This document shows, piece after piece, positions 34,955 through 46,140 of a DNA stretch of 64,000 bases (position 1 is the stretch's first letter; each line of letters opens with the position of its first letter). The position numbers and the translations under genes were made by a program. Below the pieces are notes generated by a model. The model was not told where the DNA came from. It was given only the letters and a program-made list of their open reading frames with translations, and made no database searches. The stretch lies in NCBI RefSeq assembly GCF_000321225.1, contig NW_004450941.1, positions 575,619 to 639,618 of the forward strand. Reading direction: 5' to 3'. This DNA is from Odobenus rosmarus divergens. Its lineage: Eukaryota > Chordata > Mammalia > Carnivora > Odobenidae.

Positions 34955-35412
34955 TGGGAAAGGAGGTATTTCCACGTGGTGCCAGTGCGCCAAGTCCAAA
35001 CTCCTGAGTGTGGGAACAAGGTCCTGTGTCACTTGGCACCTGCCTACTTCTCCATCATCCCTCACATTTCCCCCCCACCACTATATGTTCCAAGCATTAC
35101 CCAAATTTCCTGCTGGGGGTGCTGTGTAGGTACAGTTTCTCTCTTCTCAAATATCTTTCACACCCTCCCTTTATCTAAATGAGCTGTATTTAATCTTTAG
35201 ACTCCGTTAAAGTATCATCTCCTCTAGGGGGTCATCCTTGACCCTTCTCCCAGCTACCTACTGAATTGTCTTCTCTCCCTAATTCTGGAACAGATGATTG
35301 ATATGGGTGCTACTGCCCTCACTTCAATAGACTAAGAGCTCCTAAATTTATATCTCCATCCCCAGTCCTCACATAGTAGATACTCGGTTACATGTTTATT
35401 TAATTACTGATT
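34955..35412 (+). repeat. L2 3' region
   Basis: Sense L2 in order: AACAAGGTCCTGTGTCACTT, GGCACCTGCCTACTTCTCC, GTTAAAGTATCATCTCCTCT, GTCATCCTTGACCCTTCTCC, then ACATAGTAGATACTCGGTTA and a TTTATTTAATTACTG end. Confidence 0.75.
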
Positions 35413-35929
35413 AAATGGATATAGTCACATAGTTAACAGCTTTGTGATTATGGGTGATCAACATATTTGGAGATATATTCCCCAGAAAGCAACTAGTGAC
35501 ATCAGGGATTAGGCCTGCTGTCCAGAGAAAAGAGGTTAATAAGAGCCAGTTAGGGCTCCGTCAAAGTAGTTCAACCTTCCGAATAGGACTTAGCATAGGA
35601 GCCCAGCTTTTCAAGCTAGTCCACCATCCTGAAGATGACAGAGAAAGCTATAGCTTGGTGAGAATGAGTGACTGTGACATTGACCTTGTCACACGAAAGC
35701 ACCAGCAATTTCAGACACTCCTTGCTGTTGGAGTTCAGGCAGCCAGTGACTCTGATAAAGGGCAAGGAGGACATTTGTTCACCAGTAGAGCTAAATAAAC
35801 TTTCAGGCCAGGCTCTGTGACCAAGGAACAAAAGCAGACAATGGAGGTGAGCATAGCACTAAGCAAATCTCAGGGAGAGTCCTGAAGAGAAATTCAGATT
35901 GAAAAGTACTATCAGTTATTTGAGCTTTA
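35413..35929. other. Unique DNA with a 114-codon chance frame
   Basis: The plus frame 35454-35798 is the longest open frame outside recognised repeats in this part. It has no signal peptide, no recognisable motif, no splice context and no upstream promoter elements, and the opposite strand is also open for 71 codons. It is treated as chance. Confidence 0.45.
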
Positions 35930-36055
35930 CTTTGCTTATCTGCAAAATGGAAATAAAATAGCACCTCACAGCACTGTCTGTCATTACTAATAGATGTGTA
36001 AGTAGTTAGCATAGTTCCCAGTGTCCAATAGTCAATAAATGCTATTTTCCTCAAT
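35930..36055 (+). repeat. MIR 3' half
   Basis: CTTATCTGCAAAATGGAAAT, CACCTCACAGCACTGTCTG, then TTCCCAGTGTCCAATAGTCA and AATAAATGCTATT. Confidence 0.7.
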
Positions 36056-37158
36056 TTCTTTTTCTTCCCTTTATAAAAATCAAATCCATATACCTTAAGT
36101 ACTGGGTTTACTCAGTATTTGACATTTTAAATGTTCAAAACATTTGCTCTTTCATAGTCTCTGGAAAGGAAATGGCATACTTTTTTGAGCATAAAAATTA
36201 AGATTTCTCTCAGTGATAGTGACTCTATGAATAAAGGTTGTTTTAGCCTCTTATCATTTCAATACAGTGAAAGCTTAAAGTGAATAATATTTTCAAAGAA
36301 AAAATATACTTAGATTTATATTTCTTATTGCCCCTGAGGGAATAACTGGGACTCGTGTGTAGAAGTCACTGAGCAATAGATTTTGAGTTGATATGAGAAA
36401 AATCTTTTCTAACAGACAGCTGGCCAATGATGGAATGAGCTATTTTAAGAGTTAGCAAGTTCTTAGTCGTTACATGTGTTCGAGAAGCACCTGTGTGAAC
36501 ACTCCTCGGGGCTGCTGCAGAAGGGTACCTTGCATACTCTCTAAGACTCCTACTTAATCTGAGACAATACAGATCTGTTAGTATCGTTATTATGTATTTT
36601 TCAGGAAACCCTGAATTCTGTATATTTCCCCAAGAAATCTCTCATCCATTAGCCCTTGGAAAACAACTATCATGTCATATTTGTCTTTGCTTGACATTAA
36701 CAGATGCCCAATAAATGGCTATTTGACTCGTATACCGCCTACACTATGCATAGCATTATGTTTACTGTTTCAAGAGCATATTTCCTATTTTGGGGCATAA
36801 CATAAGCAGATCGAAGATGAGTTGGTTCTACCAAACTGCATTATTTCAACAAAAACTGCTGAAAATTCCTTATATCCAACAATCTCTTAAGTACGGAAAC
36901 CCAAAGTGCACTCAGTAATAAGTCTTCTAAAAGGAATAATAAACTAAGATGGAATATTATTTCTGCAATAGGCATAGGTGCAGCTTTACGGGCGCTCATG
37001 CATATGTGCATGCCTACGTGTGTGTGCATTCATAGGGCAGACTATATCCATATGTGAAAGACCTTATATCAAGTAGAAGTATTACTGTATCCTATTAAGT
37101 ATATCCCTGCTTTATGATAACAGATTTCTGGTAGTCTGATAGGAAAATGTAAGGCTTC
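36056..37158. other. Unique DNA, weak L2-like end at 36590-36725
   Basis: The only repeat hint is TTTGCTTGACATTAACAGAT followed by GCCCAATAAATGGCTA near 36680-36722, which resembles an L2 or MIR end. Nothing else is recognised. Confidence 0.4.
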
Positions 37159-37176
37159 AAAATGCAAAAGGTACCA

Positions 37177-37283
37177 GGGGCGCTTGGCTGGCTCAGTTGG
37201 TAGAACATGCGATCCTTGACCTTGGGGTTGTTGGTTTGAGCCCCACGTTGGGTGTGGAGATTACTTAAAAACATTCTTTTAAA
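37177..37283 (+). mobile_element. Short-type CAN-SINE with an 18-bp TSD
   Basis: Head GGGGCGCTTGGCTGGCTCAG, GACCTTGGGGTTGTTGG, the B-box-like TTTGAGCCCCACG and an A-rich tail, without a CT-rich segment. The TSD AAAATGCAAAAGGTACCA is perfect at 37159-37176 and 37284-37301, which is unexpectedly clean for this older structural class. Confidence 0.95.
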
Positions 37284-37301
37284 AAAATGCAAAAGGTACC
37301 A

Positions 37302-38264
37302 ACTACACAGGGTTATCTTGTGAGGGCTATTCCCTAGAGACCTTCTCATCATTTTTTTTCTGGTATAGCTACTTAGAATGCAATACCTATTTTCTTTCCC
37401 TCAGTAAGATTTCTGAATATCTGAACCAGGAGGACACATGTAGAAAGCTATGAACGAAGTTTTTTGACATTCACTGTCATTCTCCCAGCATCGAGAGAAA
37501 TAAAAACTAGGTAGAATGAAAATAACTTTATAGCTAGAATCCTGGTAGCATAAGCAAACATGCTCACTGTTGTTTGCTTGCTGGAATATTTCTATCCGGT
37601 AAGAGAAAAAAGGATTACTAGTGAGTCTGAGGAGAGAAGGAAGGTGTCCCTATCCTTACTGTTAATACCTACTCTTTGTATTATGCATCTCTTACTGAAT
37701 GATTTCCAGAGCCTCTCCAAGCATATATCCTTTAAATAATCAAAAGACTCTGTTGAGACAGTTTCAAACACATTCTGGGCATTTTGCTAAGCAAGAACTT
37801 GGACTCTCTTTGTTTTTGTTTTTTAAATTTTTTTAATTGGTGAAATAAGCTTTCTCCTATGAAGTCCAAATGAGAACCCAAACCCCCAAAGCTCAGGCAC
37901 ATATTCGGCTTCATCAGCTCTAGAACAGAAGTAAAACTCCTAATATGAATAGAGGCTACGAAACTAATTCACCTTGCAGACCATTGAAAACTGCCTCTGG
38001 TATCAGGGAATAGCCTTTGGTGTTAGGAAATAGCCTTTGAGTTACACATGACTGCAGTGCTTTATTTTTCAAAACAATCTAATTTGATATAACAGAGCAT
38101 CCACACATTACAAAAAATCCTCTCAGGGCCCGGCTCTTCCAAGATTTTTAATAAAATGAACCAGCTGTAGAATAGATAGGTGAGGAGAGGAAGAACAGTT
38201 TCCCTTCAGAAGCTGTACATTTCTTTCAGGTAACAGAACAGCGAGGTGAAAAGACTGGTTTTTA
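37302..38264. other. Unique DNA, nothing recognised
   Basis: No recognised repeat. A short internal repetition, GAATAGCCTTTGGTG / GAAATAGCCTTTGAG, lies at about 38006-38042. Confidence 0.5.
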
Positions 38265-38719
38265 TGTCTCTTATGTGTCACTCTTAATTTTTGTAACATA
38301 ATTTACTCACAATAAAATGGGCGCACTTCAACTGTATATTCCAATGTTTTATCAACTGTATACATCTGTAAAATCACACCACTACCAAAGTATAGAAAAT
38401 TTCCATCCCCCCAGAAAGTTCCCTCATGCCCCATTGAATTCAATCTCCCTCATCTCCAGCCCTAGGCAACCACCAATCTACTTTATGGTACGATAGGTTA
38501 ACTTTGTCTCTTCTAGATTTTCATATAAATGCGATTGTATAGTATAAACTCTTTGTGTCAGGCTTCTTTCAGCATGTTTTTGAGATTTATCAGTGTAGTT
38601 GTGATGCCAATAGTTTGTTCCTGTTTATAGATATACCCAAATTTGTTCATATCTTCATCTGTTAATGGACCTGTGAATTTCTTCCAGGTTTGGCTATTAT
38701 GAGTAAAGCTGCTATAAAG
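38265..38719 (-). mobile_element. Old L1 3' region (L1M-class)
   Basis: Reverse-strand pattern of an old L1 3' end: TAACATAATTTACTCACAAT, CCAATCTACTTTATGGT, ATATAAATGCGATTGTATAG, TTTCAGCATGTTTTTGAGAT, then TTGGCTATTATGAGTAAAGC. Two SINEs inserted at its right end. Confidence 0.7.
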
Positions 38720-38732
38720 AAGTTATTTCCAG

Positions 38733-38952
38733 GGACGCCTGGGTGGCTCAGTCAGTTAAGCGTCTATCTTTAGCTCAGGTCATGATCCCAGGGTCCTGGG
38801 ATCGAGCCCCGCATCGGGCTTCCTGCTCAGCGAAGAACCTGTTTCACCCTCTTCTTCTGCCCCCTCCCCCCACCCCCACTACTCCTGCTCTCTCTCTCAC
38901 TCTCTCTCTCAAATAAATAAATAAAATCTTAAAAAAAAAAAAAGAAAAAAAA
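38733..38952 (+). mobile_element. CAN-SINE, long form, first of two at one site
   Basis: Head GACGCCTGGGTGGCTCAG, C-rich and CT-rich middle, and a long A-tail interrupted by G. The flank AAGTTATTTCCAG (38720-38732) recurs as AAGTATTTCCAG directly after the tail. Confidence 0.95.
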
Positions 38953-38963
38953 AAGTATTTCCA

Positions 38964-39075
38964 GGGGTGCCTGGTGGTTTCAGTTCGTAGAGCCTGCGAC
39001 TCTTGATCTCAGGGGTTGTGTGTTTGAGTCCCACATTATACATTACTTAAAAATAAAATCTTTTTTTAAAAAAAG
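38964..39075 (+). mobile_element. Short-type CAN-SINE, second at the same site
   Basis: Head GGGTGCCTGGTGGTTTCAG, GCGACTCTTGATCTCAGGGG, TTTGAGTCCCACA and an AAAATAAAATC tail. It starts directly after AAGTATTTCCAG (about 38953-38963) and is followed by AAGTATTTGCAAG (about 39077), a third copy of the target motif. Confidence 0.9.
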
Positions 39076-39088
39076 AAGTATTTGCAAG

Positions 39089-39484
39089 GCTTTTTATATG
39101 CATATATGTATGTATATGTATACTGTGCTTAATATTGACTAAAATATGAGGAAACCATCAAGGTATGGTGAATTTATATTATTATTACTAATACCAGTAC
39201 TGTATAAGCACTTGGCACTGCTAGATATTTAGACTGCTTCCATTTTTTTTCTTTATTATAAATAAGGTCACAGTGGACATTTTTCTGTAGAAAGCACTGT
39301 CCTCATTTGGGGCTATTATTTTAAGAAAAGTCCCTCCAAGGAACATTGGAAGGCTCAATACATACAAAAATTATAAGGTATTTGATATATTGCTAAATGA
39401 ATTCCTAGGAAAGTTGAGCCAATTAACATTTGCATTAAGAAAATTTTAATATCACTAAAGAAAAAACAAGAACAAGTTCCATAG
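39089..39484. other. Unique AT-rich DNA, nothing recognised
   Basis: A TATG/TATA-rich tract at about 39096-39122 and otherwise no features. Confidence 0.5.
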
Positions 39485-39531
39485 GGATGTCTGGGTGGCT
39501 CAGTAGGTGAAGTGTCTGCCTTCGGCTCAGG
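39485..39531 (+). mobile_element. CAN-SINE head fragment
   Basis: Only the first 45-50 bp of the tRNA-like head remain (GATGTCTGGGTGGCTCAGTA, then CTGCCTTCGGCTCAGG). The body and tail are missing, so it was cut by a deletion or by a 3' loss. SINE copies usually lose the 5' end, so this loss is secondary. Confidence 0.8.
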
Positions 39532-39544
39532 AATTCTCAGACAC

Positions 39545-40140
39545 AGTTGGTTGCGTTATAAATTGACAGGGATACTTTGGAAAACAGTGCTTGGCAGGAT
39601 CTCATAAAGCTGAACACTTGTAAAAAAAAAAAAAGCTGAACACTTGTACACACTATAACTCAATTCCATTTCTGGGTAGATGTCGAAAATGAAGTAAGTG
39701 CTGATCATCACTAAAAAGCATGTAAAAGAGTGTCCGTAGCGGCACCCCTTGTGATTAGTCCCAAGAAACCAAGAGTAGAAAGGAGAAATATACTGTGCCA
39801 TGATCACACAATGGAATGTGTGTTACACAGCAACGAGTGAATACACGACTTAGAATTACCTACAGCAATATGGATGAATCTCACAAGCATGTTGAGCAAG
39901 AGTAGCCAAACACAAAAGTATGTATTCTTCCATTTACCAAAGACATACGAAGCAAACTTAACGCTGTTAGAAGTCAAGATGTTTTGCCTTGAGGAGGGAC
40001 AGGAGTGGATAGTAACTTGGAAGAGGGCACAAAAGGAGTAGCGTAGGTGTGGTCATTTGTAAGATTTTATCAGTGTGTACAATTGTGATTTTTGTGCTTT
40101 TTGTTATGCATGCTATAGCTTACTAAAAGGTTGAGGGTTT
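39545..40140 (+). mobile_element. Old L1, ORF2 end and 3' UTR
   Basis: Sense pattern: GGATACTTTGGAAAACAGTG, ATAACTCAATTCCATTTCTG, TCACACAATGGAATGTGTGT, CAATATGGATGAATCTCACA, then the 3' UTR with TTTATCAGTGTGTACAATTG. It is full of frame breaks. It contains the poly(A) insertion at 39606-39647. Confidence 0.75.
39606..39647 (+). mobile_element. Poly(A)-only insertion with 16-bp TSD
   Basis: AAAGCTGAACACTTGT at 39606-39621 is followed by about 10 extra A and then by an exact second copy at 39632-39647. This is the signature of target-primed reverse transcription that copied only the poly(A) tail. Confidence 0.75.
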
Positions 40141-40794
40141 TTTGTTTTTTGTTTTTTTTAAGAATATAGTCTAGCTGGTGTCACTTTGTTTTAGGAGGAG
40201 TGCAAAGGATGGACATGGAATGAATGGGGAAAATAACTCTACCATACATAACTTTCACATTTCCCCCTGTATTACCCCATCCTAACAATGGAAAGAAGGG
40301 TGGGCAGAATATTCCTTGAGATCCCCCATGCTTGCAGTACAGTTCCTCACTTAAATGCAGTATTTCTGTTTCTTTACATATAGTATTAAAGGCATACTTC
40401 TCTGTAGAGCAGCTCTATTGATTTCCAGACAAACGTTCTAAACCTCATTTGCTACTATGCCGACCTTGATTTCTGTTTTCAAGTACATTTTGGACTTCAT
40501 TCATTTTCCAATTTGAGTTGAAATATTTGTTTGATTTTACAGTGTGAATTGTTCCCATAATGGGGTACATATTGGTGTTTCATAGAGTGGGCACTTAATG
40601 ATCCATTTCTCCAAAGAAAAACTGAGATTGGTAAACTGTATAGAGCAATGTTTTCATAAAGAAACATTTCAACTTTCATTTTGCCCAAGTGAGAGAAAAA
40701 TCTACAATTGTTGACCAATTATAGATTTTGTTAAATTTCATGTAATAATAAAATCAAATATTTTGAAAACAATATTTTGAAATATTGGGAAAAA
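40141..40794. other. Unique DNA, nothing recognised
   Basis: A T-rich GTTTTTTGTTTTTT-like run at about 40138-40160 may be a decayed tail. Nothing else is recognised. Confidence 0.5.
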
Positions 40795-40808
40795 GAAATA
40801 TACTTTTT

Positions 40809-40978
40809 TAAAAAAGATTTTATTTATTTATTTCACACAGAGAGACAGGGAGTGGGAGAGGGAGAAGCAGGCTTCCCACTGAGCAGGGAGCTCCATGCGG
40901 GACTCCATCCCAGGATCCTGGGTTCATGACTTGAGTCGAAGGTAGACGCCCAATGACCGAGCCACCCAGATGCCCCAC
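40809..40978 (-). mobile_element. CAN-SINE with an internal deletion
   Basis: The TSD GAAATATACTTTT is at 40795-40807 and 40979-40991. The body lacks about 25 bp around the AACACAAGCAGGGGG block. Confidence 0.9.
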
Positions 40979-41249
40979 GAAATATACTTTTCTACTAAAA
41001 TATGCTTATTCACCATATTCACTTAGTTCAAGCGAAGATATAAGGCAGGAGATTAAATCACCAACATTCTGGATGGATTCAAGATTCACATTAAAGCATT
41101 GCATCATCATTTCATAATCTGTGCAGTCCAATGATATGCAAAATCGTGGTTTCCCTAGTTTTCTAGGTAAAGAAATTGAAGTGATAGAAGTGGCAGCACC
41201 AAGACAACGTGATGTGTTTGAAGCAATATGGACATAGTCGCTATTTGAT

Positions 41250-41605
41250 TTGAAACAAGTCACTGAACTTCCCTGATCTCAGATTCCTCAGAGAAAGTAG
41301 AGATCATAGTACTTTATAGATGGGGCCCCTGGGTGGCTCAGTTAAACATCTGCCTTCGGCTCAGGTCATGATCCCAGGGTCCTGGGATCGAGTCCTGCAC
41401 TGGGCTCACTCTCCCTCTCTGCCCCTCCCCCTTTCCCCCTGCTCGTGCTCTCTCTCTCTGTCAAATAAATAAATATTTTTTAAAAAGCCCATAATAATAA
41501 TACTTTATAGGGCTGTTGGGAGCGTTTAATGAGAAAAGGCTCTTATTTATTTAAAGTGACTTTGTACAGTGCCTGGTATATAGCAAAGGGCCCAACGAAG
41601 TGATT
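41250..41605 (+). repeat. MIR relic split by a CAN-SINE
   Basis: The left part has TCACTGAACTTCCCTGATCT and CAGATTCCTCAGAGAAAGT. The right part continues GGGCTGTTGGGAGCGTTTAA and GTACAGTGCCTGGTATATAG. Confidence 0.75.
41320..41498 (+). mobile_element. CAN-SINE inside a MIR
   Basis: Head GGGGCCCCTGGGTGGCTCAG. A deletion removed about 20 bp after GCACTGGGCTC. The TSD is AGTACTTTATAG (41308-41319) against AATACTTTATAG (41499-41510). Confidence 0.93.
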
Positions 41606-42087
41606 CCCTGCCCATCCTTAATTATAAAAAATGGAATAATTGGAATTTTTGGGAAGTTCTAGGCAAAGACAGGAAGCAGTTGAGTGTAAATCCTAAATGC
41701 TTCAGGGACAAGGCTCCTACCTGAAATCACGGTTAATACCAACCTAGAAATTCAATGTCAGACTTACCTATTCTCAGACTCTGCTCTTGCTTTTCTGATA
41801 AAAAGTTGGCATGAACATTTTATTGTTTTGCAACAGTTGTTATTACCAAATATTAGTGAATATCTAGGAAGAATCCATTACTGAGCAAAGTCGTAGCAAA
41901 AATTAAAATCATTAAGTGCTCAAGTGCTGTTCTCCCAGGGAAATAATATAATCTGTGAACTGACCCAAATCATGTAAAAAATAGTGCATTCTTACTGCAC
42001 ATTTATGTTGGTTATGTCAAGCAACTGCCTCATTTGTTGTCAGCAAATTCTTTTTTTATTCTTTATAGCACCAGGTCTTTCTTTGTA
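41606..42087. other. Unique DNA, nothing recognised
   Basis: No recognised features. Confidence 0.5.
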
Positions 42088-42106
42088 TTAAAAATATTAG
42101 AGTGAA

Positions 42107-42291
42107 GGGTGCCTGGGTGGCTCAGTTGGTTAAGCGACTGCTTTCTGCTCAGGTCATGATTCTGGAGTCCCAGGATCGAGTCCCGCATCCAGCTCCCTGC
42201 TCAGCTGAGAGTCTGCTTCTCCCTCTGACCCTCCCTCATCTCATGCTCTCTCTCTCTCATTCTCTCTCTCTCAAATAAATAAATAAAATCT
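42107..42291 (+). mobile_element. CAN-SINE, full length
   Basis: Head AGGGTGCCTGGGTGGCTCAG, two CT runs and an AAATAAATAAATAAAATC tail. The TTAAAAATATTA-like target motif recurs after the tail but blends with the A-run, so the exact TSD is uncertain. Confidence 0.9.
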
Positions 42292-42594
42292 TTAAAAATA
42301 TATTAAAATTAAAAATTATTAATTCTAAGATTTTAGAGATTTCCATGTCTGAATAAAATTCACTAAGCTGATTATTGGTGTGATAGCCATGTAAACATTT
42401 TGGAAAAATTCATTACATTTAATATATTTGGTTCAGAGTTATCATATTTGCAAATCAACTAGGTTTACCCTTTCTTGTTTCTACTGCTGTTCAAATTAAT
42501 TCACTTCTTCATTATTCATAATGATGCTCATCACTTATTAACTGGCCTCACTAGACCAGACGCTCTACTAAGAACTGAATTCATTAACTTTTTA

Positions 42595-42900
42595 TTTTAA
42601 TATATTGTAAACCACATAGATAAGTGGCAATAACTTTACAAAGACTCTTGCTCTACACTTTACCAAGATTTACCAATTCTTTACATTTTCACCCCAGGTG
42701 CATTATCATTGCCTCTCCATCTCCTTCTCTGCCTCTTTACACTTTCAGTGAATCATTCGACATTAAGCTATACATATTGTGCCCATTTGACCTAAATATT
42801 TCAGTGTATATTTCCTAAGAACAATGACAATGTTTTATATAAACAACAGTACCGTTATCAAAATCAACAAACTTAAAGTCACATTATATATGTAATCGGT
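42595..42900 (-). repeat. Old LINE fragment (probably L1M 3' UTR)
   Basis: Resembles the element at 46319-47000: ATATTTCCTAAGAACAATGA, ACAGTACCGTTATCAAAATC. The family is assigned by similarity of style only. Confidence 0.45.
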
Positions 42901-43174
42901 AGTAGAGATTCCAATGTCATCTTTGTTTTTAATCCAAGGAAAATGTGTATGCCCTTTCATCATTAAGTGTGATTACAACTGTAGCTTTTTGTTTGTCTGT
43001 CTTTTGTAGATCCTTTTTATCGATCTGAATTAATTCCCTTCTATTCCTAGTTTGCTGGAAGTTTCTGTCGTGAACAGAATTGAATTTTGTCAAATCATGC
43101 TTTTTACATGTATGTAAATGATCAAATGACTTTCTCCTTTATTCTTCTAATATAATCACATTGATTGATTTTCT

Positions 43175-43375
43175 CTCTTTTTTTTAAGATTTTATTTATT
43201 TATTTGACAGAGAGAGACACAGTGGAGAGGGAACACAAGCAGGGGGAGTGGGAGAGGGAGAAGCAGACTCCCCCCTGAGCAGGGAGCCCGATGTGGGGCT
43301 TGATCCCAGGACCCCGGGATCATGACCTGAGCTGAAGGCAGATGCTTAACGACTAAGCCACCCAGGTGCCCCAGA
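43175..43375 (-). mobile_element. CAN-SINE, young form, inside an L1
   Basis: Contains the ACACAAGCAGGGGGAGTGGG block and head end CCACCCAGGTGCCCC. A TGATTTTCT motif flanks it at 43166-43174 and 43376-43384. Confidence 0.95.
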
Positions 43376-44608
43376 TGATTTTCTAATATGAAACCATTTG
43401 TGCATTCCTGGGGATGAACTGTACTTGGTCATAAAGTACTATCATTGTATTTCTGGATTTGATTTGCTTTTGGGGTTTTTTTTTTTTTCATCTATATTCA
43501 AATGATATTGTTTGGTCATTTCTTTCACTCTAATTTTTTTTTCGGTTTTGGTAGCACGGTTATGCTGGCCTTGTAAAATGAGTTGCCAAGTATTTTCTCC
43601 TCTGTTTTCTGAACGTGTTTGTCTAAGATTGGTACTATTTCTCCGTTATGTGTTAGAATCCAACAGTGAAACCCTCTGGGTCCGTAGTATTCTTTGTGGG
43701 AAGGTTGTGAACAAATTATTCTATTTATTTAATAGATATAGGGGCATTTAGACTTTCTGTGTCATTTTAACAGTTTTGATAATTTGTGTGTTTCAAAGAA
43801 ATGTTTTCATTTCATCTAAGTTGTTAAAATAATTGGCATAAACTTCTTTATAATATTTCTTTATCATACTTTTGATACATGTAGGATATATATAGTGATA
43901 TCCCATCATTCATTCTGGATATTGGAAATTTCTGTTTTCTTTCTTTTTTTCTGCAGCCAGTCTGCTAGGGGGCAATCAATTTTATTGATCTCTCAAGGAA
44001 ACAAATCTTGGCTTTGTTACTTTTTTTCCTTTTTACTTCTTTTTAGTTCATTATAGCCTTCCTTCTACTTTGGATTTATGTGATCTACTTTATCTACATT
44101 CGTATAATGAAAAGCTGGAATTTGTTTTGGTTCTAATATAGGCACTCAAACTAATTTCTCTCTAGACATTGCGTTAGCCACAAACCCATACATTTTAATG
44201 TTATCTTTTCTCTGTTTTCTCTTTTTTCAGTTAAGCATACTTTGTAATATCCCTTTTGATTTCTTTGACTGAAGAGTGATTTAGAAGCATGTGTTTTGTT
44301 AATGTACAGTTACTTGAGGATTTTTTAGGTATTATTATTGATTTTTAACTCAATTCTTCTGTGGTTAGAAAACATATTCTCTGTATCATTGGAATCCTTT
44401 GAAATAATATGGTCTATCTTGGTCAATATTCTGTGCACACTTGAACTGTGCTCATTCTGCTGTTGTTTGGCAAAGAGTTCTATCAAGGTCAATTTGTCTT
44501 AAAGTCTGCTTTGTCTTATATGAATATTATCACTACAGGTTTCTTGTTCTTACTTTGTGCCTGCTACATCTTTTTAAATCATTTCAGGTTGTATTTTTCC
44601 ATAAGCTT

Positions 44609-45895
44609 ATTTTTTTTCGAGTTTTTATTTAAATTCTAATTAGTTATATAGAGTAATATTAGTTTCAAGTGTAGAATTTAGTGATTCATCACTTATATAC
44701 AACACCCAGTGCTCCTCACAACAAGTGCCCTCCTTAATCCCCATCATCCATTTAGCTCATGCCCCCTACCCACCTGCCCTCCAGTATGCATCAGTTTGTT
44801 CTGTATAGTTAAGAGAAACTGTTTTCTGGTTTGTGTCTCTTTTTTTCCCCATGTTCATCTGTTTTGTTTCTTAAATTCCACATATGAGTGAAATCATATG
44901 GTATTTGTCTTTCTCTGACTTATTTCACTTAGCATAATATACTCTAGTTCCATCCACATCATTGCAAATGGCAAGATATAATTCTTTTTATGGCTGAGTA
45001 ATATTCCATTGTATATATATTTATATATATACCACATCTTTATCCATTCATCTGTCATTGGACATTTGGGCTTTTTCCATAATTTGGCTATTGTTGATAG
45101 TACTGTTACAAACACCAGGGTGCATGTGTACCTTCAAATTAGTATTTTTTTATCCTTTGGGTAAATATCTACTAGTGCAATTGCTAGATTGTATGGTAGT
45201 TTTATTTTTAGCGTCTTGAGGAATCCCCATACTGTTTTCCAGAGTGGCTGCACCAGTTTGCATTCCCACCAACAGTGTAAGAGGGTTCCATTTTCTTCAC
45301 ATCCATCCTCACCAATATCTGTTGTTTCCTACGTTTGTTAATTTTAGCCATTCTGACAGTTGTGAGGTGGTATCTCATTGTGGTTTTGATTTGTATATCT
45401 GTGATGTTCAGCATCTTTTCATGTGTCTGTTGGCCATCTGTATATCTTCTTTGGAAAAAGGTCTGTTTGTTTCTTCTGCACCTTTTTTTAAAAGGATTTT
45501 TTATTTCTTGGGTGTTGAGTTTTATAAGTTGGGAGAAGTAGACAGCAACATGCAAAAGAATGACACTGGACCACATTTTTACACCATACACATAAACAAA
45601 TTCAAAATGGATGAAAGACCTAAATGTGATTCAGGAAACCATCAAACTCCTAGAGGAGAACACAGGCAGCAATCTCTTTGACCTCGGCCATACCAACTTC
45701 TTATTTGACAGGTCTCGAAAGGCAAGGGAAACAAAAGCAAAAATGAACTACTGGGGCTTCATCAAGATAAAAAGCTTCTGCACAGTAAAGGAAACAACCA
45801 ACAAAATGAAAAGGCAACTTACAGAATGGGAGAAGATATTTATAAATGACATATCTGAGAAAGGGTTATTATCCAAAATATATACAGAAATCATT
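44609..45895 (-). mobile_element. Younger L1 with 5' inversion (twin priming)
   Basis: 44609-45535 is minus-strand L1 3' UTR and ORF2 C-terminus: T-rich tail, TTAGTTTCAAGTGTAGAATT, CCACATATGAGTGAAATCAT, CATTCCCACCAACAGTG, ending TGAGTTTTATAAGTTGGGAG. At about 45535/45536 the orientation flips: 45536-45895 is plus-strand ORF2, from a block just upstream in the same gene, ending TTATTATCCAAAATATATAC. The two pieces are adjacent in an intact ORF2, so they fit one insertion made by twin priming. A 145-codon plus frame across the junction is a shadow. Confidence 0.85.
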
Positions 45896-45993
45896 TTAGT
45901 TTTGACCTCCATTTTTATATTTAAAGTCCATCTCTTAGAAAAATCTTATAGTTGGATATTATTCTTTTATCCAGTCTGACAATCTGAATTTTA

Positions 45994-46140
45994 AGATTTT
46001 ATTTATTATTTGATTGGAGATGGAGGGGCAGAGGAAGATGGAGAGAGAATCTCAAGCAGGGGGGCTTGATTCCCACAGCCCCGAGATTATGACCTGAGCC
46101 AAAATCGAGTCAGACACTTAATTGACTCACCAGATGCCTC
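45994..46140 (-). mobile_element. CAN-SINE, short body, inside an L1
   Basis: An 18-bp TSD with one mismatch, CTGACAATCTGAATTTTA (45976-45993) and CTGACAGTCTGAATTTTA (46141-46158). The body lacks part of its middle, and the head end CACCAGATGCCTC is diverged. Confidence 0.92.

Noticed and set aside
35454..35798. 114-codon plus frame in non-repeat DNA
   Set aside because: No recognisable family or signal and no gene structure around it. A homology search could change this, but nothing in the sequence supports a gene.
45244..45681. 145-codon plus frame
   Set aside because: It spans the inversion junction of an L1, reading antisense in one half and sense in the other.
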